From CADEEN01 sp963816315 (lineage in GTDB: Bacteria > Pseudomonadota > Gammaproteobacteria > Burkholderiales > Burkholderiaceae_C), in the NCBI GenBank assembly GCA_963816315.1, contig CAWFJZ010000020.1, positions 177,326-241,325 of the forward strand: 64,000 nt of DNA, written 5' to 3'. Of the stretch, positions 27,903 through 35,679 are shown piece after piece. The first letter of the stretch is position 1. Each line of letters begins with the position of its first letter. Under the pieces are notes generated by a model. It had not been told where the DNA came from. It made no database searches and saw only the letters and a program-made list of their open reading frames with translations. The position numbers and the translations under genes are program-made.

Positions 27903-28469
27903 TCAGGCGGCGCTGTCGATCTGCAGCGTGAAGGGCGCCAGGCGCTGCACCCAGGGCTGGGCTGGAAATTCGAGGGCGTTGTGCTGGGCGCTGACGCTCA
28001 GCAGCGCACGCATGGTGCCGCGACCGCACACCTGTATCGGGTAGGCGCAGATCACGCTGGCGTTCTGCTGCTCGGTCACGCGGTGGACCAGGGCTTCGAA
28101 GGCCAGCGCATCGTCGATGTTGCCGGCGGCGAACAGCCCGGGCGCCAGATCGCCGACCGCGCGCACACGGTTCTTGCCGCCACGCTGTGGCGCCGTCATC
28201 AGCGGATTCAGCAGCGCTTCGGCCTGCTCCAGATCCAGCCGGCCCTCGACCTGCACTTGCGCCACAAACGCATCCGAATCGACCGCCACGTAGGCCGCGT
28301 CGGCCACAGCGACGCCGCGCGCCTGCAAGGCCCGCTCGACGGCCAGGCGGTTCGGCGCGTTGAGCAGCGCCAGGCAGCTATCGCCTGCGGCGAGGCCGGC
28401 GGCAAAGAAATCAGCGACCTCTTGCGCCGGGTAGGCGTCGGCATAGAACAGGGCGAGGTGCTGGCACAT
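27903..28469 (-). CDS. MEDS-domain sensory protein
   Basis: 188 residues matching the MEDS (DcmR-type sensory) domain: HLALFYADAYPAQEVADFFA, AAGDSCLALLNAPNRLAVER, VAVDSDAFVAQVQVEGRLDL, then VRAVGDLAPGLFAAGNIDDA, LAFEALVHRVTEQQNASVIC and AYPIQVCGRG. The fold is a KaiC/RecA-like alpha-beta domain lacking nucleotide motifs. MEDS proteins are usually stand-alone or fused to anti-sigma/histidine kinases and are thought to sense small molecules such as hydrocarbons. The ATG at 28469 gives MCQHLALFY. A palindrome shared with the preceding stress gene lies 82 bp upstream. Confidence 0.85.
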   Translation of the reverse strand: MCQHLALFYADAYPAQEVADFFAAGLAAGDSCLALLNAPNRLAVERALQARGVAVADAAYVAVDSDAFVAQVQVEGRLDLEQAEALLNPLMTAPQRGGKNRVRAVGDLAPGLFAAGNIDDALAFEALVHRVTEQQNASVICAYPIQVCGRGTMRALLSVSAQHNALEFPAQPWVQRLAPFTLQIDSAA

Positions 28470-28550
28470 GGCGGGCTTTGGCTTTCTCTCGTGCGGTGTG
28501 GCTGCCGGCGCGGCGGTAACGCAAAGTCTGGCGTCAACCGCGCCTGTCGT

Positions 28551-28568
28551 ATGTGCGCCAGCGCACGC
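28551..28568. promoter_or_regulatory. 18-bp palindrome, copy 2 (ATGTGCGCCAGCGCACGC)
   Basis: Second copy of the element at 27857-27874, in the 244-bp space between the divergent MEDS and phospholipase D genes. Arms ATGTGCGC/GCGCAC with two mismatches at the outer end. It could serve either or both genes. Confidence 0.5.
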
Positions 28569-28619
28569 AGCGACGGGCTCGCCTCGCGCCTCGCAGGCGC
28601 GGGCGTGAGCCGCTCTCGT

Positions 28620-28648
28620 CCTACGACGCTTTCGGGCTTGGCTGACAG
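28620..28648 (+). promoter_or_regulatory. CCTAC-N19-GACAG element upstream of phospholipase D
   Basis: CCTAC at 28620-28624 and GACAG at 28644-28648 are separated by 19 bp, exactly as at 56848-56876 upstream of another small stress gene; both also share a central TCGG. It ends 65 bp before the ATG at 28714. Role as promoter or operator is inferred from recurrence only. Confidence 0.35.
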
Positions 28649-28713
28649 CGCGCGATGCCGCTCGCGTCGCAGACTGCCCCGGTACTGCGCCCTTCGTTGA
28701 CGAGGACACCTTG

Positions 28714-30117
28714 ATGGACCATTCGAGCCTGCCCGCGCGCCTGAAACGCCTCGTCGCAACCGTCACCCTGCCCTGCGCGTTGGCCGCTTGCAGCAGCCTG
28801 CCGACGTTCGTGCCCGATCTGGCGCGGCGCAACGCGCCGGCGGTGCAAGTCGAAGGCGCGCGCGGGCCGTTGTCTGCGGCGCAGAGCAAGGCCGTGCTCG
28901 ATCGCTTGAACGCAGCCGACGGCAAGACGCCGAGCGACATCCTGGGTCGCCATCTCGCCGTCGAAGAGGCCGTGGCCGGCGGCCCGCTGACCACCGGCAA
29001 CGACGCTCGCCTGCTCGAAGACGGCCCGGCCACCTACCGCGCGATGCTCTCGGCCATCGCCGCCGCGCAGGACCACGTCAACATGGAAACCTACATCCTG
29101 GAAGACGACGAGGTCGGCCAGCAGTTCGCCCAAGCGCTGATCGCCAAGCAGCAGCAAGGCGTGCAGGTCAACCTGATCCGCGACAGCGTCGGCACGCTCG
29201 GCACGCCGGCCGGATTTTTTGCCCGCCTGGCCGACAGCGGCATCCGCGTGCTCGAGTTCAATCCCGTCAATCCGTTGGCTGCGCGCAAGGGTTGGGAGTT
29301 GAACCAGCGCGACCACCGCAAGCTGCTGATCGTCGATGGCCGCACCGCTTTTCTCGGCGGCATCAACATCAGCAGCGTCTATGCCAGCGGCTCGTCCGGC
29401 CGGCGTTCGCGCGTGCAAGCCGGCGGGCCGGCTTGGCGCGACACCGACCTGCAACTGCAAGGCCCCGTCGTCGCCGAGTTGCAGAAGCTCTTTCTCGACA
29501 CCTGGGCGCAGCAGAAAGGCCCGCCGCTGGCGCCGAAGAATTACTTTCCGCCGCCGCGCGTGGCCGGGTCGCAGGTGGTGCGCGCCATCGGCAGCTCGCC
29601 CGAAGAGGCCTACAGCCAGATCTACGCGACGTTGCTATCGGCGATTGCCAGCGCCGAGCGCAGCGTGCGCATCACCAACGCCTACTTCGCCCCCGACCCG
29701 CAACTGCTGGACGCGCTGACGTCGGCCGCGCAGCGCGGTGTCGATGTGACGCTGATCCTGCCCAGCCAGACCGACTCGTGGCTGGTCTTCCATGCCGGCC
29801 GCCGCTATTACGCGCGGCTGCTGCGCGCCGGCGTCAAGATCCACGAGCGGCGCGGCGTCATCCTGCACTCGAAGACGGCGCTGATCGACGGCGTCTGGGC
29901 CACGGTCGGCTCGACCAATCTCGACTGGCGCAGCTTCCTGCACAACCACGAGCTGAACGCCGTCGTCCTCGGCCCCGAGTTCGGCCGCCAGGTGCAGGCC
30001 ATGTTCGAGCGCGATCTGTCCGAGTCAGAGCCCATCACGCTCGACAACTGGCAGCAACGCGGGCTCGACCTGCGCGTCAAGGAGCTGTTCGCGCAGGCCT
30101 GGGAGTACTGGTTGTGA
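28714..30117 (+). CDS. Phospholipase D/cardiolipin synthase-like lipoprotein
   Basis: 467 residues with two PLD phosphodiesterase motifs: HRKLLIVDG and HSKTALIDG, each HxKx4D, as in cardiolipin synthases and PLD-type phosphatidyltransferases. The N-terminus is a lipoprotein signal (VTLPCALAACSS, lipobox LAAC), so it is likely anchored in the periplasm, unlike inner-membrane ClsA. Other family features are HVNMETYILEDDEVG, FLGGINIS and VGSTNLDWRS. Phospholipid head-group transfer or hydrolysis is expected. ATG at 28714 with a GAGGAC box. It ends just before an inverted repeat that separates it from convergent katE. Confidence 0.92.
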   Translation: MDHSSLPARLKRLVATVTLPCALAACSSLPTFVPDLARRNAPAVQVEGARGPLSAAQSKAVLDRLNAADGKTPSDILGRHLAVEEAVAGGPLTTGNDARLLEDGPATYRAMLSAIAAAQDHVNMETYILEDDEVGQQFAQALIAKQQQGVQVNLIRDSVGTLGTPAGFFARLADSGIRVLEFNPVNPLAARKGWELNQRDHRKLLIVDGRTAFLGGINISSVYASGSSGRRSRVQAGGPAWRDTDLQLQGPVVAELQKLFLDTWAQQKGPPLAPKNYFPPPRVAGSQVVRAIGSSPEEAYSQIYATLLSAIASAERSVRITNAYFAPDPQLLDALTSAAQRGVDVTLILPSQTDSWLVFHAGRRYYARLLRAGVKIHERRGVILHSKTALIDGVWATVGSTNLDWRSFLHNHELNAVVLGPEFGRQVQAMFERDLSESEPITLDNWQQRGLDLRVKELFAQAWEYWL

Positions 30118-30127
30118 TCGCACTTCC

Positions 30128-30178
30128 CCGTTCGGGCTGAGCTTGTCGAAGCCCTTCGACAAGCTCAGGGCGAACGGG
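30128..30178. repeat. REP-like inverted repeat between convergent genes
   Basis: A forward unit (CCGTTCGGGCTGAGCTTGTC plus GAAG) and its inverted copy lie back to back around CC, forming an almost perfect stem of about 24 bp. It is the same element as the cluster at 11364-11492. Its place between the ends of the phospholipase D and katE genes suits a bidirectional terminator. Confidence 0.85.
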
Positions 30179-30205
30179 TGGTGCGAGGGTTGGACGTTGG
30201 CAATG

Positions 30206-32305
30206 TCACGCCAGCGCGTGCACCTTCGCTTCGCGATCCCACTGCCGCGTCGATGCCGCGGCGATGAACTGCTCCACCGCGTCGGCGGGCACGACGCCTT
30301 CATCGTGCTGCGCCTGCCTGATGCCGCAGGCTTCGAGCAGCGGCTTGGCGTCCTCGCTGAAGGCAATCGCTTTCAGGTGGCCGAAGGCGTGGCGCACGAA
30401 GTCGCATGCCGCAGCCTCTTTCGCCAGACGCGCCGCGGCACTGTTGTTGACGATGACAGCCACGGCATCGAAGACCACCGAAGGCGTGCCGGCGAGCTGA
30501 CCGTCGGCCGCCAGCGCGCTGCCGTCGGACAGCGTCGCGCCGCCGATCTTCGGCGCGACGATCTTCACCGTTGCCTTGGCACGGCGCGCCGCATCGACGA
30601 GTCGCTTGATCTGGTTGGCATCGCTGCCATCGTCCACCAGCACGCCGATGCAGCGGCCTTCGAGCGTCGGCTTCATGTTGGCAACGATGGACAGCGGCCG
30701 CGACGGCGGCATGTCTTGCGGCGCGACCTTGGCCTCGGCCGGCGGCGGCATGTCCTTCAAGCCCAGGCCATCGGCCACGCGCTGCGCCAGGCCCTCATCG
30801 ACGTTGTGCAGGTGGCCGACGATGCGGCTGCGGATCACCGCCGTGGCCACTTTCGACAACTCGAACACCAACGCGCCGGCCATGTGCGCCTGCTCGATGC
30901 CGGTCTGGCTGCGAAAGAACAATCGCGCCTGCGTGTAGTGATCGGCAAAACTCGCCGCGCGGATGCGGCCCTTCGCGCCGTCGTCGGCCGGCTGCGCAAA
31001 GCTGCGAAAGCCGTCGGCCACCGCACGCGGCGACGAGGGGTCGAGCGTGCTCGGTTCGTAGTTCACACGGCCCTTCGGCACGCGGTGCTGCATGTGGCCA
31101 TCGCGCTGCAGGTTGGCGAACGGGCACTTCGGCGCATTGATCGGCAACTGGTGAAAGTTCGGCGAGCCCAGGCGCGACAGTTGCGTGTCGAGGTACGAGA
31201 ACAGCCGGCCTTGCAGCAGCGGATCGTTGCTGAAGTCGATGCCCGGCGGAACGTGCGTCGGGCAGAACGCCACCTGCTCGGTCTCGGCAAAGAAGTTGTC
31301 GGGCCAGCGGTCGAGCGTCATGCGGCCGATCACCTTCAGCGGCACCAGCTCCTCCGGGATCAGCTTGGTGGCGTCGAGGTGGTCGAACGGAAACTTGGCC
31401 GCGTCTGCTTCGGTGAAGAGCTGCACCGCCAGATCCCAGGCCGGGAAGTTGCCGGCTTCGATCGCCTCGAACAGATCGCGGCGGTGGAAGTCGGGGTCGG
31501 CGCCGGCGATCTTCACCGCCTCGTCCCACAACGTCGATTGCGCGCCGAGCAGGGGCCGCCAGTGGAACTTGACGAAGGTCGATTGGCCCTCGGCGTCGAG
31601 CAAGCGGAAGCTGTGCACGCCGAAGCCTTCGATCATGCGCAGCGAACGCGGGATCGTGCGGTCGCTCATCGCCCACATGATCATGTGCATCGACTCGGGC
31701 ATCAACGAGATGAAGTCCCAGAACGTGTCGTGCGCGCTGGCGGCCTGCGGGAAGCCGCGGTCAGGCTCCATCTTCACCGCGTGCACGAGGTCGGGGAACT
31801 TCATCGCGTCCTGGACGAAGAACACCGGGATGTTGTTGCCCACGAGGTCCCAGTTGCCTTCGTCGGTGTAGAACTTGACGGCGAAACCGCGCACGTCGCG
31901 CGGCGTATCGACCGAGCCGGCGCCGCCGGCCACGGTGGAAAAGCGGCAGAACAGCGGCACCTTGCGGCCGACCTCCGTCAGCACCTTGGCCGTCGTGTAG
32001 CGCGCCAGCGAGGTGTGCAGCTCGAACACGCCGTGCGCCGCGCTGCCGCGCGCGTGCACGATGCGCTCCGGGATGCGCTCGTGGTCGAAGTGCGTGATCT
32101 TCTCGCGCAACATGAAGTCTTCGAGCAGCGTCGGCCCGCGCGGAGACGTGCGCAGCGAGTTCTGGTTGTCCGACAGCGGCGTGCCTTGGTTGTTGGTCAG
32201 CGTCGCGTGGTCGCCGCGGCGCTGCTGCTGCAGCTCGTCGCCGTGGCCTCGCGGCTCGAGGTCGGCTGCGGCAAGCGATGGGACAGGACTTTTTTTCGTC
32301 GGCAT
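30206..32305 (-). CDS. katE: Large-subunit catalase (HPII/KatE type)
   Basis: Splits hydrogen peroxide into water and oxygen. The 699-residue chain is clade 2: distal His in RIVHARGSAAHG, Asn in VGNNIPVFFVQDAMKFPD, proximal haem Tyr in GRLFSYLDTQLSRLG, and a C-terminal class I glutamine-amidotransferase-like domain (GRCIGVLVDDGSDANQIKRL to DEGVVPADAVEQF). ATG at 32305 gives MPTKKSPVPSLAAADLEPRG, the usual disordered start. Divergent from a tiny membrane protein gene at 32440. KatE enzymes are usually stationary-phase or general-stress controlled, which fits the neighbours. Confidence 0.96.
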   Translation of the reverse strand: MPTKKSPVPSLAAADLEPRGHGDELQQQRRGDHATLTNNQGTPLSDNQNSLRTSPRGPTLLEDFMLREKITHFDHERIPERIVHARGSAAHGVFELHTSLARYTTAKVLTEVGRKVPLFCRFSTVAGGAGSVDTPRDVRGFAVKFYTDEGNWDLVGNNIPVFFVQDAMKFPDLVHAVKMEPDRGFPQAASAHDTFWDFISLMPESMHMIMWAMSDRTIPRSLRMIEGFGVHSFRLLDAEGQSTFVKFHWRPLLGAQSTLWDEAVKIAGADPDFHRRDLFEAIEAGNFPAWDLAVQLFTEADAAKFPFDHLDATKLIPEELVPLKVIGRMTLDRWPDNFFAETEQVAFCPTHVPPGIDFSNDPLLQGRLFSYLDTQLSRLGSPNFHQLPINAPKCPFANLQRDGHMQHRVPKGRVNYEPSTLDPSSPRAVADGFRSFAQPADDGAKGRIRAASFADHYTQARLFFRSQTGIEQAHMAGALVFELSKVATAVIRSRIVGHLHNVDEGLAQRVADGLGLKDMPPPAEAKVAPQDMPPSRPLSIVANMKPTLEGRCIGVLVDDGSDANQIKRLVDAARRAKATVKIVAPKIGGATLSDGSALAADGQLAGTPSVVFDAVAVIVNNSAAARLAKEAAACDFVRHAFGHLKAIAFSEDAKPLLEACGIRQAQHDEGVVPADAVEQFIAAASTRQWDREAKVHALA

Positions 32306-32439
32306 GGCGGGCTCGTGGGATGTGATGCAGCGTTGGTGGCAATCGGTGTGCCGTCGGTACGGGCACACAGATTGCCCACTGGAGTTGCCGGTGTCATACC
32401 GCCCGGCATCACGCAGGTTCAAGCGCTAAGGAGAACATC

Positions 32440-32517
32440 ATGGGCAAGTACTTTCTCGGCTGGCTGCTCGGCGTACCGGCCATCGTGCTGGTGGTGTTGT
32501 GGTTCTTCTTCCGCTGA
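32440..32517 (+). CDS. 25-residue membrane protein
   Basis: ATG 32440 to TGA 32515-32517 encodes MGKYFLGWLLGVPAIVLVVL plus WFFFR: a single membrane helix. The ribosome site TAAGGAGAACATC is the strongest in the neighbourhood, which argues for real translation. Such one-helix proteins of 25-30 aa recur in Burkholderiales. It is followed 6 bp later by another small gene. Function unknown. Confidence 0.65.
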   Translation: MGKYFLGWLLGVPAIVLVVLWFFFR

Positions 32518-32523
32518 CCGGCG

Positions 32524-32787
32524 ATGAAAGACCCGCAGCAGCGACCCGCACCGGACGTGACCACGCCGTCTCGCGCCAACCGGCGCGAGCCGCGCCTGCC
32601 GCACGAGCGCGATCAATCGAGCGAGCCGCAAGCGCCCGTCATCGAGGAAACGCGCCAAGTCGGTGAGCAGGCCGCGCGCGATGTCGAGCGCGGTCTCGTG
32701 GACACGGATCGCGGCCCGGTGCTCGACAAGCTCAACGCCGAGCACTTCACGCCCGCGGCCAAGCGCGCCGCGCGCCAGCGGCGCTGA
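32524..32787 (+). CDS. Small charged protein of unknown function, 87 aa
   Basis: A hydrophilic chain (MKDPQQRPAPDVTTPSRANR; HERDQSSEPQAPVIEETRQV; GEQAARDVERGLVDTDRGPV) rich in Glu, Arg and Pro and probably disordered at the start. It begins 6 bp after the tiny membrane protein and is probably cotranscribed with it. No Cys, no membrane segment. Resembles short hydrophilic stress proteins but I cannot name a family. Confidence 0.55.
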   Translation: MKDPQQRPAPDVTTPSRANRREPRLPHERDQSSEPQAPVIEETRQVGEQAARDVERGLVDTDRGPVLDKLNAEHFTPAAKRAARQRR

Positions 32788-32831
32788 GGGCGGTCAGCGC
32801 GCAAGCGGCGCTGGGGGCGTCGGCCAGCCCT

Positions 32832-33257
32832 TCAGTCTTTCGGCAGGCGTGCGATCTCAGCGCTGATCGAGTCCCTCTGCGTCTTCAGCAATGGGCCCAC
32901 CGTGGAGTGCTCGACTTGTCGATCCTGGAGCGTCTGGTCGTACTTGTCGCGCAGTGACGTCTCACCCTTGCGGACCGCCGGCAGCGCGTCTCGATCGAGA
33001 TCGGAAACCCAATCCCGCAACATCACCACGACCTTGTTCACCGTGCCTTGCAACGACGAGTCGTCCGTTCCCGCGTCGCGCAGACGTAGCAGTTCAGCCT
33101 CTTGCTCGGCTGCATGGCGTTCGTGCATGTCGGTCAGCCGGCGAATCACCGACGCAATCTCAGGCTCTGCCCGCGCCGACATCTCGCGGTACCCCTTCAG
33201 CACATCGTTCGTGGCGGTGTGAATGTCATGCAATGCGTCGATCGCTCCGTTGCTCAT
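32832..33257 (-). CDS. DUF2383/PA2169-like four-helix bundle protein
   Basis: 141 residues, all-helical: AIDALHDIHTATNDVLKGYR, PEIASVIRRLTDMHERHAAE, GTVNKVVVMLRDWVSDLDRD and LRDKYDQTLQDRQVEHSTVG form four amphipathic helices of a ferritin-like bundle family often linked to stress. The ATG at 33257 was chosen over 33263 because the AGGAG box directly abuts the latter and lies 6 bp from the former. No metal-binding EXXH is evident. Confidence 0.75.
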   Translation of the reverse strand: MSNGAIDALHDIHTATNDVLKGYREMSARAEPEIASVIRRLTDMHERHAAEQEAELLRLRDAGTDDSSLQGTVNKVVVMLRDWVSDLDRDALPAVRKGETSLRDKYDQTLQDRQVEHSTVGPLLKTQRDSISAEIARLPKD

Positions 33258-33273
33258 GGTCATCTCCTGTTCG

Positions 33274-33528
33274 TCAAACGCGGCGGCCGGGCTTCGCCTT
33301 GGTTCTGGCATTGGCGCCGGGCACGGTCGGGTCTTCGCCTTTGGCCTTCTTGCCGCCCTTCTGCTCTGCAGCCAAGAGCTCGCCGGCTTCGGCATCCGTG
33401 GCCGGCTTGGCGCGCTGGGCCGCGTCGGTCACGGCGCCCGACTCGACAAAACGTTTCTGGTCGTCGTTGTAGCGGCGGGCGGCCTCGACATCGCCTTCGC
33501 CCTGGTTCTTCGCTTGCTTGGTGCTCAT
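33274..33528 (-). CDS. Small hydrophilic protein of unknown function, 84 aa
   Basis: MSTKQAKNQGEGDVEAARRY, NDDQKRFVESGAVTDAAQRA and a Lys/Gly-rich tail (KGGKKAKGEDPTVPGANART). The YNDDQKRFVESG segment with Lys/Gly repeats resembles a common short stress-type protein of proteobacteria. AAAGGAATTCTC precedes the ATG at 33528. The start overlaps the stop of the upstream small membrane protein by 4 bp, and the DUF2383 gene follows after 16 bp, so the three form one operon. Confidence 0.65.
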   Translation of the reverse strand: MSTKQAKNQGEGDVEAARRYNDDQKRFVESGAVTDAAQRAKPATDAEAGELLAAEQKGGKKAKGEDPTVPGANARTKAKPGRRV

Positions 33529-33695
33529 GAGAATTCCTTTCGTGGTGGGTGGTCGGGGCCTTCGTTGCGTTCGGCCACCGAGTGATGGTGTTCGCGCTGG
33601 GCCTTGCTGGCGCGCAACCATTGGTAGGCGCCGAACGCAATGGCCAGGCCGAACGTGATGACGATCAGATAGAGGACGAGGTTGTCTTCAGTCAT
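33525..33695 (-). CDS. 56-residue membrane protein
   Basis: ATG 33695 encodes MTEDNLVLYLIVITFGLAIA followed by FGAYQWLRASKAQREHHHSV and a hydrophilic end, stopping at TGA 33525-33527. One membrane helix with a basic, His-containing cytoplasmic tail. AGGAGCTTCAC precedes the start. The stop overlaps the next ATG (ATGA), giving translational coupling with the 84-aa protein gene. Confidence 0.65.
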   Translation of the reverse strand: MTEDNLVLYLIVITFGLAIAFGAYQWLRASKAQREHHHSVAERNEGPDHPPRKEFS

Positions 33696-33776
33696 GTGAA
33701 GCTCCTGAAGTTGGACATCGGTAAGGGCAAGCGGCGTGCCGATGGCTGAGCTGCGGCAGCGCGAGCCGCTGACCGT

Positions 33777-35021
33777 TCAGCCCTTGCGCACCGAGGAGCG
33801 CGCGCGCCGCGCCTGGTGCCACGCCATCAGCGGCGTGGCCGAGATGCCGTGGACGACGATCGACAGCGCAATCGTCCACAGGCAGGCCGAGACGAGCGTC
33901 GCCGCGAGCGCGGCGCTCACACCCTGCGCCAGCGCAAATGCCAGATAGAACAACGAGCCGATGCCGCGCACCCCCAGCCACGCCACCAGACGGCGCTGCG
34001 GCCCCGGCAGGTGGCGCCGGCGCACGACGAGCAGCACAGCCAGCGGGCGCAGCACGACGATGAACAGCAGCGCAAACGCGAACACGCGCGCATCGAGCGG
34101 CGCCGACACCAGCGCGGCGCCGAGCAACATCACCATCGCGACTTCGATCAGGCGCTCGCAGCGGTGGCCGAACTCCACCAGGCGCTCGCTCATGACGCCG
34201 GTGCGACCGCCCGCGGACGCCGGGCGGCCGCCGTGAAACAGCGCCAGCCCGGCGACGAAGACGACGAGGAACGCCGAGGTGTGGGTCAGTCTGGCGATCG
34301 CAAAACCGAGCGCGATCGTGCCCAGGTAGAGCAGCTCGTCCCACTCGATGGCATGGCCGCGCTTCAACAGCGCGTGCACGGCGCGGCCGAGCAAGCGGCC
34401 GAAGCACCAGCCGATCAGCAAACCCCCGCCGATCGACCACAACAGATCGAGCACGGCCCAGCGGCTGCCCAGCGGCCCGAGCGTGTGCAGGCCGAGCAGG
34501 CCGAGCGCCAACATCGTGATCGGCAACGCGGTGCCGTCGTTCAAGCCGCCCTCGGCGGTGAGCGACAGGCGCACGGCGTCGCGATCGCCTTCGGCCTGGA
34601 TCTGCACCTCGGAGGCCAGCACCGGATCGGTCGGCGCGAGGATGGTGGCCAACAGCAGGGCCGCGGCCACGCCCAGGCCGAGCAGCCCCATCGCCGCCAC
34701 GGTGGCCAGTGCGATCGTCACCAGCATGCCGGCGCTGGCCAACAGCGCGGCCACACGCCAGGCCTGCCACGTCGGCGGCACGCGCAGCCGCAAGCCCACG
34801 GTGAACAGCGAAATCAGCACCGCCAACTCGGTTGCGACCGTCAGCGCCGGCGCGTGGCGCAGCAGGTCATCGACCGTCAGTGAAGGCGCGACTGCGCCGG
34901 CGAGCGCGCCGACGAGCAGATAGACCGTCGCCGGCGACATCGGCAGCCGCGTCACCACGCGCTCGGCCAGACTCATCGCCACGAGCACGGCGCCGAGCAG
35001 CAGCAGCGTGGCCGTCAGCAT
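33777..35021 (-). CDS. Cation:proton antiporter (CPA1, Na+/H+ exchanger)
   Basis: 414 residues from ATG 35021, about 12 hydrophobic segments of a Na_H_Exchanger domain. Family features are MSPATVYLLVGALAG, the TM5 segment LLATILAPTDPVLASEVQ with the transport Asp, and EGGLNDGTALPITMLALGLL with the ND pair of electroneutral CPA1 exchangers. No C-terminal TrkA domain. It would exchange Na+ or K+ for H+ across the inner membrane, aiding pH and salt homeostasis. Lies in a run of minus-strand stress genes; the next minus-strand gene upstream is the acidic protein at 35105-35539. Confidence 0.93.
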   Translation of the reverse strand: MLTATLLLLGAVLVAMSLAERVVTRLPMSPATVYLLVGALAGAVAPSLTVDDLLRHAPALTVATELAVLISLFTVGLRLRVPPTWQAWRVAALLASAGMLVTIALATVAAMGLLGLGVAAALLLATILAPTDPVLASEVQIQAEGDRDAVRLSLTAEGGLNDGTALPITMLALGLLGLHTLGPLGSRWAVLDLLWSIGGGLLIGWCFGRLLGRAVHALLKRGHAIEWDELLYLGTIALGFAIARLTHTSAFLVVFVAGLALFHGGRPASAGGRTGVMSERLVEFGHRCERLIEVAMVMLLGAALVSAPLDARVFAFALLFIVVLRPLAVLLVVRRRHLPGPQRRLVAWLGVRGIGSLFYLAFALAQGVSAALAATLVSACLWTIALSIVVHGISATPLMAWHQARRARSSVRKG

Positions 35022-35104
35022 GGGACGCTCTTTGCGCGTGTGCCGTCGTTCAGCGCAACTCCATCGTGAACAAAGCACCGAGCGTGCGCTGTCTGCCGCT
35101 TCGC

Positions 35105-35539
35105 CTACCGTGCCAACGCAGCGACCGGCTTGTCGTGGTCGCGCCGCGGGTCGCCGGGCTTGTCGTCGCCGGGCTCGTCTTCGCCCGGGCCGTCTTCGCC
35201 GGGCAGATCGTCGTCTGGCAGCGGGTCGGTGCGAGCCCGGTCGATGAACGCGAGGTCGGGATCTTCGTCGTCGTCGGTGCTCTCCACCGTGTCACTCTCG
35301 CCGATCCGAACCACGCGATCGGGGGCGATGTCACGGGCCTCACTGCCCCTGTCGTCGTCGCCCGCGCTGCGTCGTTCGCCGGTGCCGGCGCTGTCGGTGG
35401 CCGCCGCATCGCCGCCGCGTGGTGTGCCGGTGGTATCGCTGCCGCTGTCCGAACTGTCGCTCGGGCCGAGCGCTTCGCCGCTGTGCCCCGCCGGTGGCTC
35501 GGCGGCACGTGGGATCCCGATCAGGCTGCTGTTTGCCAT
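35105..35539 (-). CDS. Acidic low-complexity protein, 144 aa
   Basis: Begins MANSSLIGIPRAAEPPAGHS, then GEALGPSDSSDSGSDTTGTP, a Gly/Asp/Ala-rich disordered stretch, and a C-terminal acidic block with repeated PGEDEPGDDKPGD-like units. The N-terminal motif seems conserved in related proteins I recall, and GPSDSSDSGSD is typical. pI is very low. No fold or function known. It is divergent from the hybrid kinase at 35680 and ends 83 bp before the antiporter start. Confidence 0.6.
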   Translation of the reverse strand: MANSSLIGIPRAAEPPAGHSGEALGPSDSSDSGSDTTGTPRGGDAAATDSAGTGERRSAGDDDRGSEARDIAPDRVVRIGESDTVESTDDDEDPDLAFIDRARTDPLPDDDLPGEDGPGEDEPGDDKPGDPRRDHDKPVAALAR

Positions 35540-35679
35540 GGCTGTCTCCTGGCGACGGTGTGTCGCGGGTCGCGGTGGGGCAAGCCGCGTGCCGTGCGCC
35601 GGCTGCCCTGTCGGCGGCCCTTGCCAGCGGGCTTTCCGATTGCCACAGTAGCGTCCCCGCGCCTTCGGAGTGCATTCCC

